Origin: an uncultured Clostridia bacterium
GTDB taxonomy: Bacteria; Bacillota; Clostridia; TANB77; UBA1234
Assembly (NCBI GenBank): GCA_934149305.1
Contig: CAKPEF010000014.1
Location: forward strand, 1-43,472
Direction of reading: 5' to 3'
DNA length: 43,472 nt
Both the position numbers and the translations under genes were made by a program. The notes under the pieces are model-generated. The model worked only from the letters and a program-made list of their open reading frames with translations. It had not been told where the DNA came from and made no database searches. The first letter of the stretch is position 1; each line of letters begins with the position of its first letter. Below are positions 24,525 to 32,731 of this stretch, piece after piece.

Positions 24525-26625
24525 ATGGAAAAAAGGCGTTTTAACATTTTGATAGTATTTATATGTTTAGTAGGAATTATATTTATTATAAAACTGTATA
24601 ATCTGCAAATTGTAAATGGTCAAAATTACTTAGAACAATCAGAGAGAAGACTCGTAAGAGAAGTAGCAATCAATGCGCCAAGAGGTGAGATATACGATAG
24701 ATATGGAAAATTATTAGTAACGAATGAAATAGGATATGACTTATGCATATATTACACAAAAATAGATAAACAAACATTGAATGAATGCTTATTAAAAGTA
24801 GCAAAAATATTAGAAAAAAACGGTGACAAACTTATAAATAATTTTCCAATAGACTTTGAAACAAAAGAATTCACCAAAAGTGAAACAACAATAAAAAACC
24901 TAAAAAAAAGTATAGGACTAAAAGAAGATGCGACTGTACAAGATGTTGTTGATTTTTATATAAAAAAATATGAGATAACACAAACAGAAAGCGGAGATGT
25001 AGAAAAAATAATTCCACTTCGATACGAAATCGCAACAAAAGGATACACAAGTTATAAAAGCGTAACTATAGCTAAAGAAATTTCTGATCAAAGCATACAA
25101 GAAATAGAAGAAAGAAATAACGAATTTTCAGGTATATATATATCAAAATATCCTGTAAGAAAATATCTAACTGGCAGTACAGCAGCACATATCTTAGGTT
25201 ATACAGGTCCAATTAGCAGTGATGAATATAAAGTTAAAAAGGAAGAAAACTATTCTCAAAACGACACTATAGGAAAGAGTGGAATCGAAGCTACTTTCGA
25301 AGATCTTCTTAGAGGCAAAAATGGAAAGAACAGACTTGAAATGGATTCAAAGGGAAGAATAACCGGAGTAGAAGAAGTAGAAGAAAGTAGAATTGGTGAT
25401 AGCGTAGTATTAACCATAGATATAGATCTTCAAAAAAAATCAGAAGAAGTATTAGAAAAATATATAAAAAAGATACAAACAGGAGGTTTTGCAGATAAAT
25501 GTGAAGATGCAAGATCTGGCGCACTAGTAGTATTAGATGTAAAAACATCAGAAGTATTAGCAATGGCAAGCTATCCATCATATAATCCAGAAGAATTTAC
25601 AGACGGAATAAGTAACAGTGAATATGCAAAATACTTTTCGAATTCAGACAAGCCAATGTTTAATAGAGCAATACAAGGCACATACTCGCCTGGTTCAACT
25701 TTTAAAATGGTAACAGCAATCGCTGCATTAGAATCCGGAGCTGTGGGAATAAATGAAACAATATATGATAAAGGAAAATATGACAAAGGTCATAAACCAG
25801 CTTGTTGGATTTGGAACGATTACAGGAGTTCGCATGGAGAGGTAAACGCAGAAAAGGCCCTAAAAGTATCATGTAACTATTTCTTCTATGAAGTGGCATA
25901 CAGAATGGGAATTGATAAACTTGCTGAGTATGTTAAAAAATTTGGATTAGGTTCAAAAACACGGAATAGAACTTATAGGAGAAGTATCAGGAACTATAGC
26001 ATCAAGAGAATATTTAGAGAAGTTAACAAAAAGAGATGGAAAGAATCGTGTATGGATGATAGGAGACACACTTTCTGCAGCAATAGGTCAGTCATATAAT
26101 AGTTTTACACCAATACAAATGGCATACTACATAGCAACACTTGCAAATGGCGGTGTAAAAAATGAAGTGAGTCTGATAAAACAAGTAATTACATCATCTG
26201 GAGAATCGGAAAGTGGTGAAAAAGTAAAAGCAATCGTAGAGAAAAAAATAGGAAAAGTAGATGTGGAAACAGGAAATTTAGGAATAGCAGATCAAGTAAT
26301 AAAAACAGTTTTTGAGGGAATGAGATCAGTTACAAGTGATAGAGGAGGCACTGCATATAGCACATTTAGTTCATTTCCTATAGAAGTCGCAGGAAAAACA
26401 GGAACAGCAACAGCAAGTAGTGGCTCACCAAATGCTTGGTTTGTCGGATTTGCACCATATGATGACCCTGAAATAGCAGTGGTATGCGTAATAGAACATG
26501 GCGGACATGGCGGATATACCGCTCCTGCAGTAAAAGAAGTAATGGAAGAATATTTTGGATATAACAATGCTAACATAGATGAAGATATGAAAATAAAAAG
26601 CATAAATGAAATGATATTAGATTAG
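24525..26625 (+). CDS. mrdA: Class B penicillin-binding protein 2 (needs +1 shift at CGG 25962)
   Basis: Peptidoglycan transpeptidase that partners RodA. Skipping the C of CGG 25962 gives 699 residues: a short cytoplasmic start and signal anchor (FNILIVFICLVGIIFIIKLY), the PBP dimerisation domain (REVAINAPRGEIYDRYGKLL) and the transpeptidase domain with SxxK (S391-T-F-K394 in YSPGSTFKM), SxN (S449-C-N451) and KTGT (K624-T-G-T627). The shift lies between SxN and KTG, so without it the enzyme lacks part of its active site. Recoded Gly480 matches the conserved Gly in GLGSKTGIEL. A GAGGTG precedes ATG 24525. Repeated Asn/Glu-rich insertions lengthen the region before residue 200. Confidence 0.95.
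25962..25965 (+). other. +1 CGG shift site 10: ACA-C-GGA, Gly480 of PBP2
   Basis: In frame from ATG 24525. Skipping C25962 gives GIELIGEVSGTIASREYL, the normal PBP2 continuation. Confidence 0.92.
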
Positions 26626-26720
26626 TACATAATACTTGATAAAATATCAATAATGATTTAAAATCAAAATAGGAATTAAGTTATATACATAGCTAAATAT
26701 TCATTGAAAGGAAAGAAAAA

Positions 26721-27338
26721 ATGAATACAGATGTTTTATTTGAGACAAAAGACAAAAAACTAGTAATAACACTAAATAAAGATGCTAGTTATAAAGAAAT
26801 AAAAGAAAAACTAGAACAAATATTAAATTCATCAGATACACTTTTTGATGAAGTTGATGGGCAGATTTTAGTAAAAGGCAAGCGTTTACTAGATGGTGAA
26901 GAAATAGAAATAACAAACATGATAAGAGAAAAAACACCACAAGAAGTAGAAATAGAAAGACCAAAACAAATGGGGCTTGCAACAATAAATAATATTTTTA
27001 CAAAAGATACCACAATTACCCAAACAAAAGTGGTAACTGGAACAATAAGATCAGGCAAGAGAGTAGACTTTGAAGGAAGTTTAGTAATACTTGGAGATGT
27101 AAATAGCGGAGCAGAACTAATAGCGGAAGGTAATATAATAGTACTTGGAAATTTAAGAGGATTTGCGCATGCAGGAGCAAAAGGAAATAGATCAGCATTT
27201 ATTGCAGCAAATGCAATAAATCCAACACAGCTTAGAATAGCAGACATAATAATGAAAAATGTTTCTGAAAAAAAAGAAATAGGAAACGCATATGAAATAG
27301 CAAGTATAAAACTTGGAGAAATAATCATAGAAAAATAA
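26721..27338 (+). CDS. minC: Septum site-determining protein MinC
   Basis: FtsZ-inhibitor partner of MinD, 205 residues. The N-terminal 100 residues form the variable MinC-N domain (DVLFETKDKKLVITLNKDAS). The C-terminal right-handed beta-helix is clear: VVTGTIRSGKRVDFEGSLVI, LGDVNSGAELIAEGNIIVLG, NLRGFAHAGAKGNRSAFIAA, with the QLRIAD end that binds MinD. It ends the mre-PBP2 operon and AAAGGAAAG precedes ATG 26721. In related Clostridia minD and minE follow directly; here they are elsewhere in the window and a hairpin-rich non-coding stretch comes next. Confidence 0.92.
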   Translation: MNTDVLFETKDKKLVITLNKDASYKEIKEKLEQILNSSDTLFDEVDGQILVKGKRLLDGEEIEITNMIREKTPQEVEIERPKQMGLATINNIFTKDTTITQTKVVTGTIRSGKRVDFEGSLVILGDVNSGAELIAEGNIIVLGNLRGFAHAGAKGNRSAFIAANAINPTQLRIADIIMKNVSEKKEIGNAYEIASIKLGEIIIEK

Positions 27339-27344
27339 ATATAA

Positions 27345-27840
27345 TTCCCGTGGAGAGGTAAAATCGTCCAGACGGGAATTACTAGGAACCGAAAGTTACA
27401 AATCTTAACGCCGACTATATACTATAGCTACATATCTCGTATATGCCTCACAGCATATAAAAACATTTTGCAATAGCATATAATCTTTGTACGATTATTA
27501 AAAATGTCTGTACAACTCAATTTATCCGCTAGGGATAAATTAAATCGTTAGAAATATGCTTTTTTCTAGGCTATCCTTAAAAAAGAATAGCTTAGGCAAA
27601 AGTATTGAAATCCTGCGACACCTAGAATAATCTTAGCTCAAATAAATACTATATTCGCAAACCACATATAATAAAACCAAACGATGTAGCAAGCTTCACA
27701 CAGCAAGTACTCTTAACTCTGGCAAACAAAACTCCAAGTCCTACTTGAAATAATGCTCACCTTTGCTCGAACATAACTAAACCATATCGATAATGGTTTA
27801 GCCACACTCTTAACTCGACTTGTATCGATCCGCTAATAAT
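27345..27840. ncRNA. Candidate structured non-coding RNA of about 500 nt, family unknown
   Basis: No gene fits on either strand over about 620 bases after minC. The stretch looks richer in G+C than other gaps and is full of short perfect stems: AATTCCCGT/ACGGGAATT (27344-27382), TATATGC/GCATATA, ATAATC/GATTAT, AATTTATCC/GGATAAATT, GGCTATCC with AATAGCTT, and CTAAACCAT/ATGGTTTAG near its end. CTCTTAACTC is repeated near 27710 and 27807. I could not match it to tmRNA, RNase P, 6S, SRP RNA or a known riboswitch, and I cannot set the strand. It may be a long structured RNA or a decayed element. Confidence 0.45.
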
Positions 27841-27910
27841 ATTATGTGAAAATAAAAATTAAATATTCAAAAAAATAAAAAAATTTTTTTAATATAAACA
27901 AAAACTGTTG

Positions 27911-27945
27911 CAAAAAGTAGCTTAAGCTTAAGTATGCTCCACGAA
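27911..27945 (+). repeat. Dispersed intergenic repeat, copy 5
   Basis: Core AGTAGCTTAAGCTTAAGTAT, then GCTCCACGAATAA, about 15 bases before the ribosome-binding site of the prepilin-like gene. Confidence 0.75.
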
Positions 27946-27971
27946 TAATCATATAAAAAAGGAGTAATGTT

Positions 27972-28457
27972 ATGAAAAATAAAGGCTTTTCAATGATAAC
28001 AATAGTAATAACCGTAGTTGTAATAATAATATTGACATCAATAGTCATGCAAACATCTAGTGATGTCCCGGACAAAGCAAACTATACAAAGTATGTAAAT
28101 GTAGTAAAGGGCGTTCAATCTGCAATAGAAGATGCCAAACTAAAAAATTCAAGAAAAGGATCAACAGAAGAAAAATTAACAGCAGGTTTCGATAGAGTCT
28201 ATCTAGAAAATGCACCAGAAAATTTTGCAAGTTTTGGAACTGTATACGAAGATACAAGAGGATACTTGGTAGACTTACAAAAAATTGATTATCTTGAAGC
28301 TGAATATGGCCAAGGATACTCAAATTTTAACTCAGGAGACAAGTTGAAATTTGGTGATAAAAACTGTGATGTATTTGTATTTGATGCTGATTGGACCGTT
28401 TATTATGTCAAAGGTTTAAAATATAATGGAAGCATGAATTATAATGTAGATGAATAA
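27972..28457 (+). CDS. Type IV prepilin-like protein
   Basis: A 161-residue pilin-like protein. The N-terminus MKNKGFSMITIVITVVVIII is a classical short prepilin leader (Lys-rich, Gly before Phe) and hydrophobic helix, although the Glu usual at position 5 of mature type IV pilins is Thr or Ile here. The rest, including ENAPENFASFGTVYEDTRGYLVDLQKIDYL and TVYYVKGLKYNG, is paralogous to the first 150 residues of the giant protein at 5847. It is probably a stand-alone subunit exported by the same machinery. AAGGAG precedes ATG 27972. A copy of the dispersed repeat lies in its leader, as for the giant gene. Confidence 0.85.
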   Translation: MKNKGFSMITIVITVVVIIILTSIVMQTSSDVPDKANYTKYVNVVKGVQSAIEDAKLKNSRKGSTEEKLTAGFDRVYLENAPENFASFGTVYEDTRGYLVDLQKIDYLEAEYGQGYSNFNSGDKLKFGDKNCDVFVFDADWTVYYVKGLKYNGSMNYNVDE

Positions 28458-28484
28458 CATATAAATCAATATAATAGATTAAAG

Positions 28485-28519
28485 CAAAAATAACTCGCTA
28501 TCAAAGCGAGTTATTTTTG
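28485..28519. terminator. Terminator between prepilin and abrB genes
   Basis: AATAACTCGCT pairs with AGCGAGTTATT and is flanked by A- and T-runs, suiting both convergent genes. Confidence 0.82.
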
Positions 28520-28526
28520 TAGTAAA

Positions 28527-28769
28527 TTACATGTTTTTTAATTTCTCAAGGCAGCCTTTGCAGATGTTTTTATCATTGTATGTTATAACATCACTAGCTT
28601 CACCGCAGAAAATGCAAGTTGGTTCGTATTTCTTTAAAATGATTTTTGATTCGTCAACATATATCTCAAGAGAATCTTTGATATCAATATCTAAAGTTCT
28701 TCTTAGCTCAATTGGCAAAACAATCCTTCCTAATTCATCTACTTTTCTAACTATTCCTGTTGATTTCAT
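28527..28769 (-). CDS. abrB: AbrB-type transition-state regulator with zinc-binding tail
   Basis: DNA-binding regulator of 80 residues. Residues 1-48 form the swapped-hairpin AbrB domain (STGIVRKVDELGRIVLPIEL, RRTLDIDIKDSLEIYVDE), nearly canonical. The C-terminal part has four cysteines (C52, C55, C70, C73) in CxxC pairs, a small zinc ribbon seen in many clostridial AbrB proteins. AbrB proteins hold back stationary-phase and sporulation genes and are usually repressed by Spo0A. The start ATG 28769 follows TAGGAGG on the minus strand. It is divergent from the pilus-like operon and the shared gap holds three 0A-box-like iterons. Confidence 0.92.
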   Translation of the reverse strand: MKSTGIVRKVDELGRIVLPIELRRTLDIDIKDSLEIYVDESKIILKKYEPTCIFCGEASDVITYNDKNICKGCLEKLKNM

Positions 28770-28807
28770 TTATATACCTCCTAGATTCTTATCTTTTAAC
28801 TACGAAT

Positions 28808-28836
28808 AATATAACACAAAAATTGTAATAAGTCAA
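28808..28836 (-). promoter_or_regulatory. abrB promoter
   Basis: On the minus strand TTGACT (28836-28831), a 17-base spacer and TATATT (28813-28808). Confidence 0.7.
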
Positions 28837-28910
28837 TATTAAAAGTAATTTTTTGACACAATATGTAAATAAATGTTTCAATGCTAAAAATAGCCTATTT
28901 GCGGGTATAA

Positions 28911-28937
28911 AGTCGAAAAAAGTCGAAATGAGTCGAG
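28911..28937 (+). promoter_or_regulatory. Three 10-bp iterons, 0A-box-like
   Basis: AGTCGAA at 28911, AGTCGAA at 28921 and AGTCGAG at 28931, exactly one helical turn apart, end 9 bases before the -35 box of the pilus-like operon. The Spo0A box is TGTCGAA, so each site differs at its first base or two; tandem 0A boxes 10 bp apart are known. Another tandem-binding response regulator is possible. Confidence 0.7.
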
Positions 28938-28946
28938 CAAAAATAT

Positions 28947-28975
28947 TTGACATTTGGGGCATACGTGATTATATT
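28947..28975 (+). promoter_or_regulatory. SigA-type promoter of the pilus-like operon
   Basis: Perfect TTGACA (28947-28952), a 17-base spacer and TATATT (28970-28975), 35 bases before ATG 29011. Confidence 0.8.
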
Positions 28976-29010
28976 TAGCTTAGACAAAACAAAGGATGTG
29001 ATAATTCAAA

Positions 29011-29841
29011 ATGATAAACTTACTATTACAAATTTTGTTTTTAATAATCTCATATATCATATTAAAAGATATTTTGGTACAAAAACAAATAGACAATTAT
29101 AAAAAGAAAAATAAGTTAAAAATAATACCAAAAGAAAAATTTTCTAAAAACATTCTGAAAAAATCAAATTTTTTAAATTCAAAAGACAAGCTTCTTTCGA
29201 AGCAAGGATACCCACTAAATTTAAATGCAGTTACTTATTACATTGCAAAAATATTGCTGGCAAGTATATTTTTTCTTTCGGCAAGTTTTAATTATAATTC
29301 AGTTTTACTTTCGATAATTTTCCCAATAATAGGATACTTTTTAATAGACATGTATATATTTATAAACAAAAAAACAAGAGAAAGCGCAATATGCGAAGAC
29401 TTATTAAATGTCACTAATTCAATATCATTACAGTTATCAGCTAATATACCACTTAAAGATTCATTAAAAAGGCAATTTGAAATATGTAAAAACAAAGACT
29501 TTAAAAAAGCAATGCTAGAATTTTCTACTAACTATGAATTATCAGAGCTCAGCATAGAAAAATCACTAAAAATATTACAAGATAAATTTGACATTACAGA
29601 GATAAATATGTTTTGCAATGCATTATCAGAGTATAACAAAGTAGGTGATATAACCGAAGTTCTAGAAAATTTAACTGAAATATTAAAAACAAAATATATA
29701 GAAAAATTAAAAGAAACAACAAAAAAGAAAATTGTATATATAACATTAGGTGTAATCATAGCATTATGCAATATCGTTCTAATAATATTTTATCCATTAT
29801 TCATATCTATCGGACAAGGATTTAGTACAATTTTTAGTTAA
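29011..29841 (+). CDS. Type II secretion F / TadC-like membrane protein
   Basis: A 276-residue integral membrane protein with an N-terminal helix, a pair of helices near residues 70-110 and a pair at the C-terminus (KKIVYITLGVIIALCNIVLI to the end). The cytoplasmic domain CEDLLNVTNSISLQLSANIP, LKDSLKRQFE...EFSTNYELSELSIEKSLKIL fits the GspF/TadB-TadC family that forms the platform of pilus and type II secretion machines. No TadA/PilB-type ATPase gene lies in the window, so the motor must be encoded elsewhere. It is the first gene of the operon, after AAGGATGTG. Confidence 0.75.
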   Translation: MINLLLQILFLIISYIILKDILVQKQIDNYKKKNKLKIIPKEKFSKNILKKSNFLNSKDKLLSKQGYPLNLNAVTYYIAKILLASIFFLSASFNYNSVLLSIIFPIIGYFLIDMYIFINKKTRESAICEDLLNVTNSISLQLSANIPLKDSLKRQFEICKNKDFKKAMLEFSTNYELSELSIEKSLKILQDKFDITEINMFCNALSEYNKVGDITEVLENLTEILKTKYIEKLKETTKKKIVYITLGVIIALCNIVLIIFYPLFISIGQGFSTIFS

Positions 29842-29963
29842 TAGTAGTGTAAACTAATTTATGAGAAAATAAAAATGTCACAAAAAAGTAGCGGAGCACA
29901 TTGTGCTCCATAAAAACTAATTGCTAGCAATACACTAAAATAAAATTGGAAAAATATTATAAT
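29842..29963 (+). repeat. Dispersed intergenic repeat, copy 6 (long form)
   Basis: About 120 bases, nearly matching copy 7: GTAAACTAATTTATGAGAAA, then a hairpin variant GGAGCACA/TGTGCTCC, then CATAAAAA, then AAAATAAAATTGGAAAAATA. It lies before the 65-residue pilin-like gene. Confidence 0.82.
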
Positions 29964-29999
29964 TAGCAAATATAACTTAGTTAATAAGGAGGGAAAAAA

Positions 30000-30197
30000 A
30001 TGAAAAATAAAAAGATAATCAAAAAAATAAAAGAAGAAAGAGGAGCAGAAATGCTTCAAGTAGTTTTAATATCAGGAGTTCTATTAGTTTTGATCATAAC
30101 ACTTTTTTATCCACAAATGCAGGGATTATTCACAAGCATGATGGACAAAATGACAAATTGGTTTGAACAAAGCGGAAGCAGATTATTTGTAATTTAG
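30000..30197 (+). CDS. Small prepilin-like membrane protein (TadE/Flp-like)
   Basis: A 65-residue protein with a basic N-terminus (MKNKKIIKKIKEERGAEMLQ), then a hydrophobic helix (VVLISGVLLVLIITLF) and a short amphipathic tail. The RGAEMLQVV junction looks like the Gly-Ala-Glu start of Flp-type or pseudopilin subunits, with Glu near the head of the helix, so it may be the major small pilin or a TadE-like partner. GGAGGG precedes ATG 30000. It is flanked by two nearly identical copies of about 120 bases of the dispersed repeat. Confidence 0.7.
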   Translation: MKNKKIIKKIKEERGAEMLQVVLISGVLLVLIITLFYPQMQGLFTSMMDKMTNWFEQSGSRLFVI

Positions 30198-30316
30198 GTA
30201 GTATAAACTAATTTATGAGAAAATAAAAATGTCGCAAAAATGTAGCTTAAGCTTAGGTGTGCTCCATAAAAAATAATTGATAGCAGCACATCAAAATAAA
30301 ATTGAAAAATATTATT
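30198..30316 (+). repeat. Dispersed intergenic repeat, copy 7 (long form)
   Basis: GTATAAACTAATTTATGAGA, core TGTAGCTTAAGCTTAGGTGT, GCTCCATAAAAAATAATTGA and AAAATAAAATTGAAAAATAT. It is a near-duplicate of copy 6 and precedes the SAF-like gene. Confidence 0.85.
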
Positions 30317-30343
30317 AACCATAATGATAAAAGGAGAAATGTT

Positions 30344-31024
30344 ATGAAAAATAAGGCCGTAATACTTACAGCAGCAATAGTATTAAGCATAATATTATTT
30401 ACTATTTCAACATATGCACAGAAAAAATTAGTAAATTATGAACCAAAAATAGAGTGCTTATTTTTAAAAGAAGATATAAAAGCAAACGAAAAAGTAGAAA
30501 AAGAAATGTTTGTAGTAAAAGAGATACCAGTATCCTTAGTAGTAAATACAAAAATACTTATGAATTATAACGAAATAGAAAATTTATATTCAAAAGACAA
30601 TATTTATAAAGGACAAATTGCGCTAGCAAAACAATTTGATACAAAAGAAAAACTATCAATATATGAAAGTGAAGAAGGTAAAGAAAGGGTATCGATAAAA
30701 ATAAAATCTGCAGAAAATGGAGTGTCATATTCAATAAAAAATAATTCTTTAGTAAATGTATATGTGACATTAAGAATGGACCTAGCAAAGGACTTTTTAA
30801 AGGATAAAGAGAGATTAACAATATTTTCAGAAGATGATGGATACACAATAATAAAATTATTAGAAAATGTAAATATAATAGAAACATTTGATGTAGATGG
30901 AAACAAAACTGAAGAAACAAATTCAAATATAATAGACACAATAATAGTAGGTGTAACTAGTGAAGAAGCTAAACAAATAAATTTATTAAGAGAAATAGGA
31001 ACGTTTAACATATCTGGAGTTTAA
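30344..31024 (+). CDS. SAF/CpaB-like pilus assembly protein
   Basis: A 226-residue protein with an N-terminal membrane anchor (KNKAVILTAAIVLSIILFTI) and an extracytoplasmic SAF-like domain: LFLKEDIKANEKVEKEMFVV, then a segment ending KGQIALAKQFDTKEKL, matching the RcpC/CpaB pattern in which a first 'antifreeze-like' motif is followed by a Gly-x-x hinge. CpaB-type proteins act in Flp/Tad pilus assembly. AAAGGAG precedes ATG 30344. The position after a small pilin gene fits that role; family-level confidence is moderate. Confidence 0.65.
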   Translation: MKNKAVILTAAIVLSIILFTISTYAQKKLVNYEPKIECLFLKEDIKANEKVEKEMFVVKEIPVSLVVNTKILMNYNEIENLYSKDNIYKGQIALAKQFDTKEKLSIYESEEGKERVSIKIKSAENGVSYSIKNNSLVNVYVTLRMDLAKDFLKDKERLTIFSEDDGYTIIKLLENVNIIETFDVDGNKTEETNSNIIDTIIVGVTSEEAKQINLLREIGTFNISGV

Positions 31025-31039
31025 AAAGAGGTGAAACAT

Positions 31040-31369
31040 TTGAAAATATACTTGATAGATAAATATAGGAAAAACACTAAATTGATTAAAGCATTAGAAG
31101 AAAGCGGTATCACAAATATAGAACAAAAAGAAGATATAAATTATAGAATAAACAAAACAGACATCGTGATTTCGACAGATGCAGAAGTTGACTACGATGG
31201 TTATCAAAAAATAAATAATCTAATAATACTTACTAAAACTAACGAAAAAAATCAAATTTGGAATATGGCAAATAAATTAAACACTAAAGATATAATACAA
31301 ATAAAAAGTAATAATGAAGGTTACATAGCAGAAAGAATAAAAAAGTGTATAGGAGAAATAAAAAAATGA
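31040..31369 (+). CDS. Small cytoplasmic protein, perhaps TadZ/CpaE N-domain-like
   Basis: A 109-residue soluble protein beginning MKIYLIDKYRKNTKLIKALE. The alternating strand-helix pattern (KIYLID, TDIVISTD, NLIILTK, DIIQIKS) suggests a receiver-like Rossmannoid fold, as in the N-terminal domain of TadZ/CpaE, but no phospho-acceptor pattern is clear. It is not firmly recognised. The TTG start at 31040 follows AGAGGTG; the GTG at 31031 overlaps that site. Its stop overlaps the ATG of the SLH gene (ATGA), showing translational coupling in the pilus-like operon. Confidence 0.55.
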   Translation: MKIYLIDKYRKNTKLIKALEESGITNIEQKEDINYRINKTDIVISTDAEVDYDGYQKINNLIILTKTNEKNQIWNMANKLNTKDIIQIKSNNEGYIAERIKKCIGEIKK

Positions 31370-32617
31370 AACGAATAATAAACATAGTGCTGTTTATTTT
31401 GATACTACGGAGCAACCAAAATAAACGCCGCAAACTTAATAGATATAGAAAATAATTGGGCAAAAGAAATAATATTGGCAAATGTAGAAAATGGAGTAAT
31501 ATCCGGCTATCCAGATAACACATTTAGACCAAATGGCGAAGTCTCTGTAGCTGAATTTTTAAAGATGATAATAGAGTCTGCTAAATTTGAATTAGTAACA
31601 ACAAGTGGTAGATTATGGCCAGATTATTACATATTAACAGCAAAAGAACACATGCTTATAAAAGATGGTGAATACGATGACTATAATGAGAAAATAAATA
31701 GAAATGAAACTGCAAGAATAATTGCAAGATACATAGATGTTACAAACATAAAAAAAGAAAAAAATAAGTTTAATGATATAGAAAGAGAATATAAAGAAGA
31801 TATATTAAAACTATTAAAATTAAATATTATAACTGGGTATGATGATGGAACATATAGAGGAAACAAAAGTGTAACAAGAGCTGAGGCCATCACGCTAATA
31901 GATAGAGCAACAAAGGCAAGAAGAAAGTTAGAAAGTGAGAGAAAATATAAACCAAACGAAGTGCAAAATCAAACGAATGTGAAAATAAAAGAAACCATCG
32001 ACAAATCATATAATGTAAATTATGAAATAAAAAACAATGAAATACTATTCTATGATAATGGCAGATATGCAAAATTAGATGGATATAAATTAGAATGCAA
32101 AAACAAGAATCAAATAATACAAAACATAAAATTATTGTTAAATAAGGATTCATATACAGAAGTAATGTATATACCAAGCGAAATAATAAATCAATTACAG
32201 ATAGCGTATGGAGAAAATAGAATATTTGTAAGCCTTGGAATGTCGGACTTTGTACTAACATATTATACAGATAAAACATTTAATAAAAAGAAAGAATCAC
32301 AAAATGATATATTCAGTGAAAATTGTTATATGAAAATAGAACTAGGTAAAATGTGGAGAGATAGTAGCGAATTTGAGAAAGAGAACTATGTAGATGAATA
32401 TAAAAAATTAAAATTAAAAAAGTGTTTAGAAAATGAAATAGGAAAATCAAATTCAGAAGAAATATTAAACTACATGTTAGAAAAATACATAAAGAAGATA
32501 AGTGGCGAAACAAAAGAAAAAGAAGAAAAAGAGCAAAGAACATTTGAAAACTATATAATAAATTATCAAAAAAATGAATACGATAATCCAAAGTTTTATA
32601 TAGAAAAGAAAAAATAG
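31366..32617 (+). CDS. S-layer-homology (SLH) domain protein (needs +1 shift at CGG 31408)
   Basis: Exported protein of 416 residues after skipping the C of CGG 31408. The signal peptide MKRIINIVLFILIL-G-ATK contains the recoded Gly15 near the end of its hydrophobic core. Two or three SLH motifs follow, such as WAKEIILANVENGVISGYPD with NTFRPNGEVSVAEFLKMI, and LKLLKLNIITGYDDGTYRGN with KSVTRAEAITLIDRA, which bind secondary cell-wall polymer. The remaining 230 residues are Lys/Glu/Asn-rich and unrecognised. In zero frame only a 29-residue peptide would be made. The start overlaps the previous stop, with AGGAGAA upstream. It would anchor the pilus or surface apparatus to the wall. Confidence 0.82.
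31408..31411 (+). other. +1 CGG shift site 11: CTA-C-GGA, Gly15 in the SLH-protein signal peptide
   Basis: In frame from ATG 31366. Skipping C31408 gives GATKINAANLIDIENNWAKE, which enters the first SLH domain. Confidence 0.88.
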
Positions 32618-32674
32618 ATTTCAACTTTGCACCAAGAATTTTAATAAATGATTGATGCTAAAATATAAATATTT

Positions 32675-32714
32675 AAAAAGTGCAAAAAGCCCCCTCTTGA
32701 TGCACTTTTTAAAT
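32675..32714 (+). terminator. Terminator or attenuator after the SLH gene
   Basis: AAAAAGTGCA pairs with TGCACTTTTT across a loop holding CCCCC. It precedes the next gene by only a few bases, so it may attenuate rather than end the operon. Confidence 0.7.
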
Positions 32715-32731
32715 AAATGAAAGGATAAAAA

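Noticed and set aside
27345..27840. tmRNA, RNase P RNA, 6S RNA, SRP RNA or a group I or II intron
   Set aside because: None of the conserved core sequences I know for these RNAs could be found on either strand.
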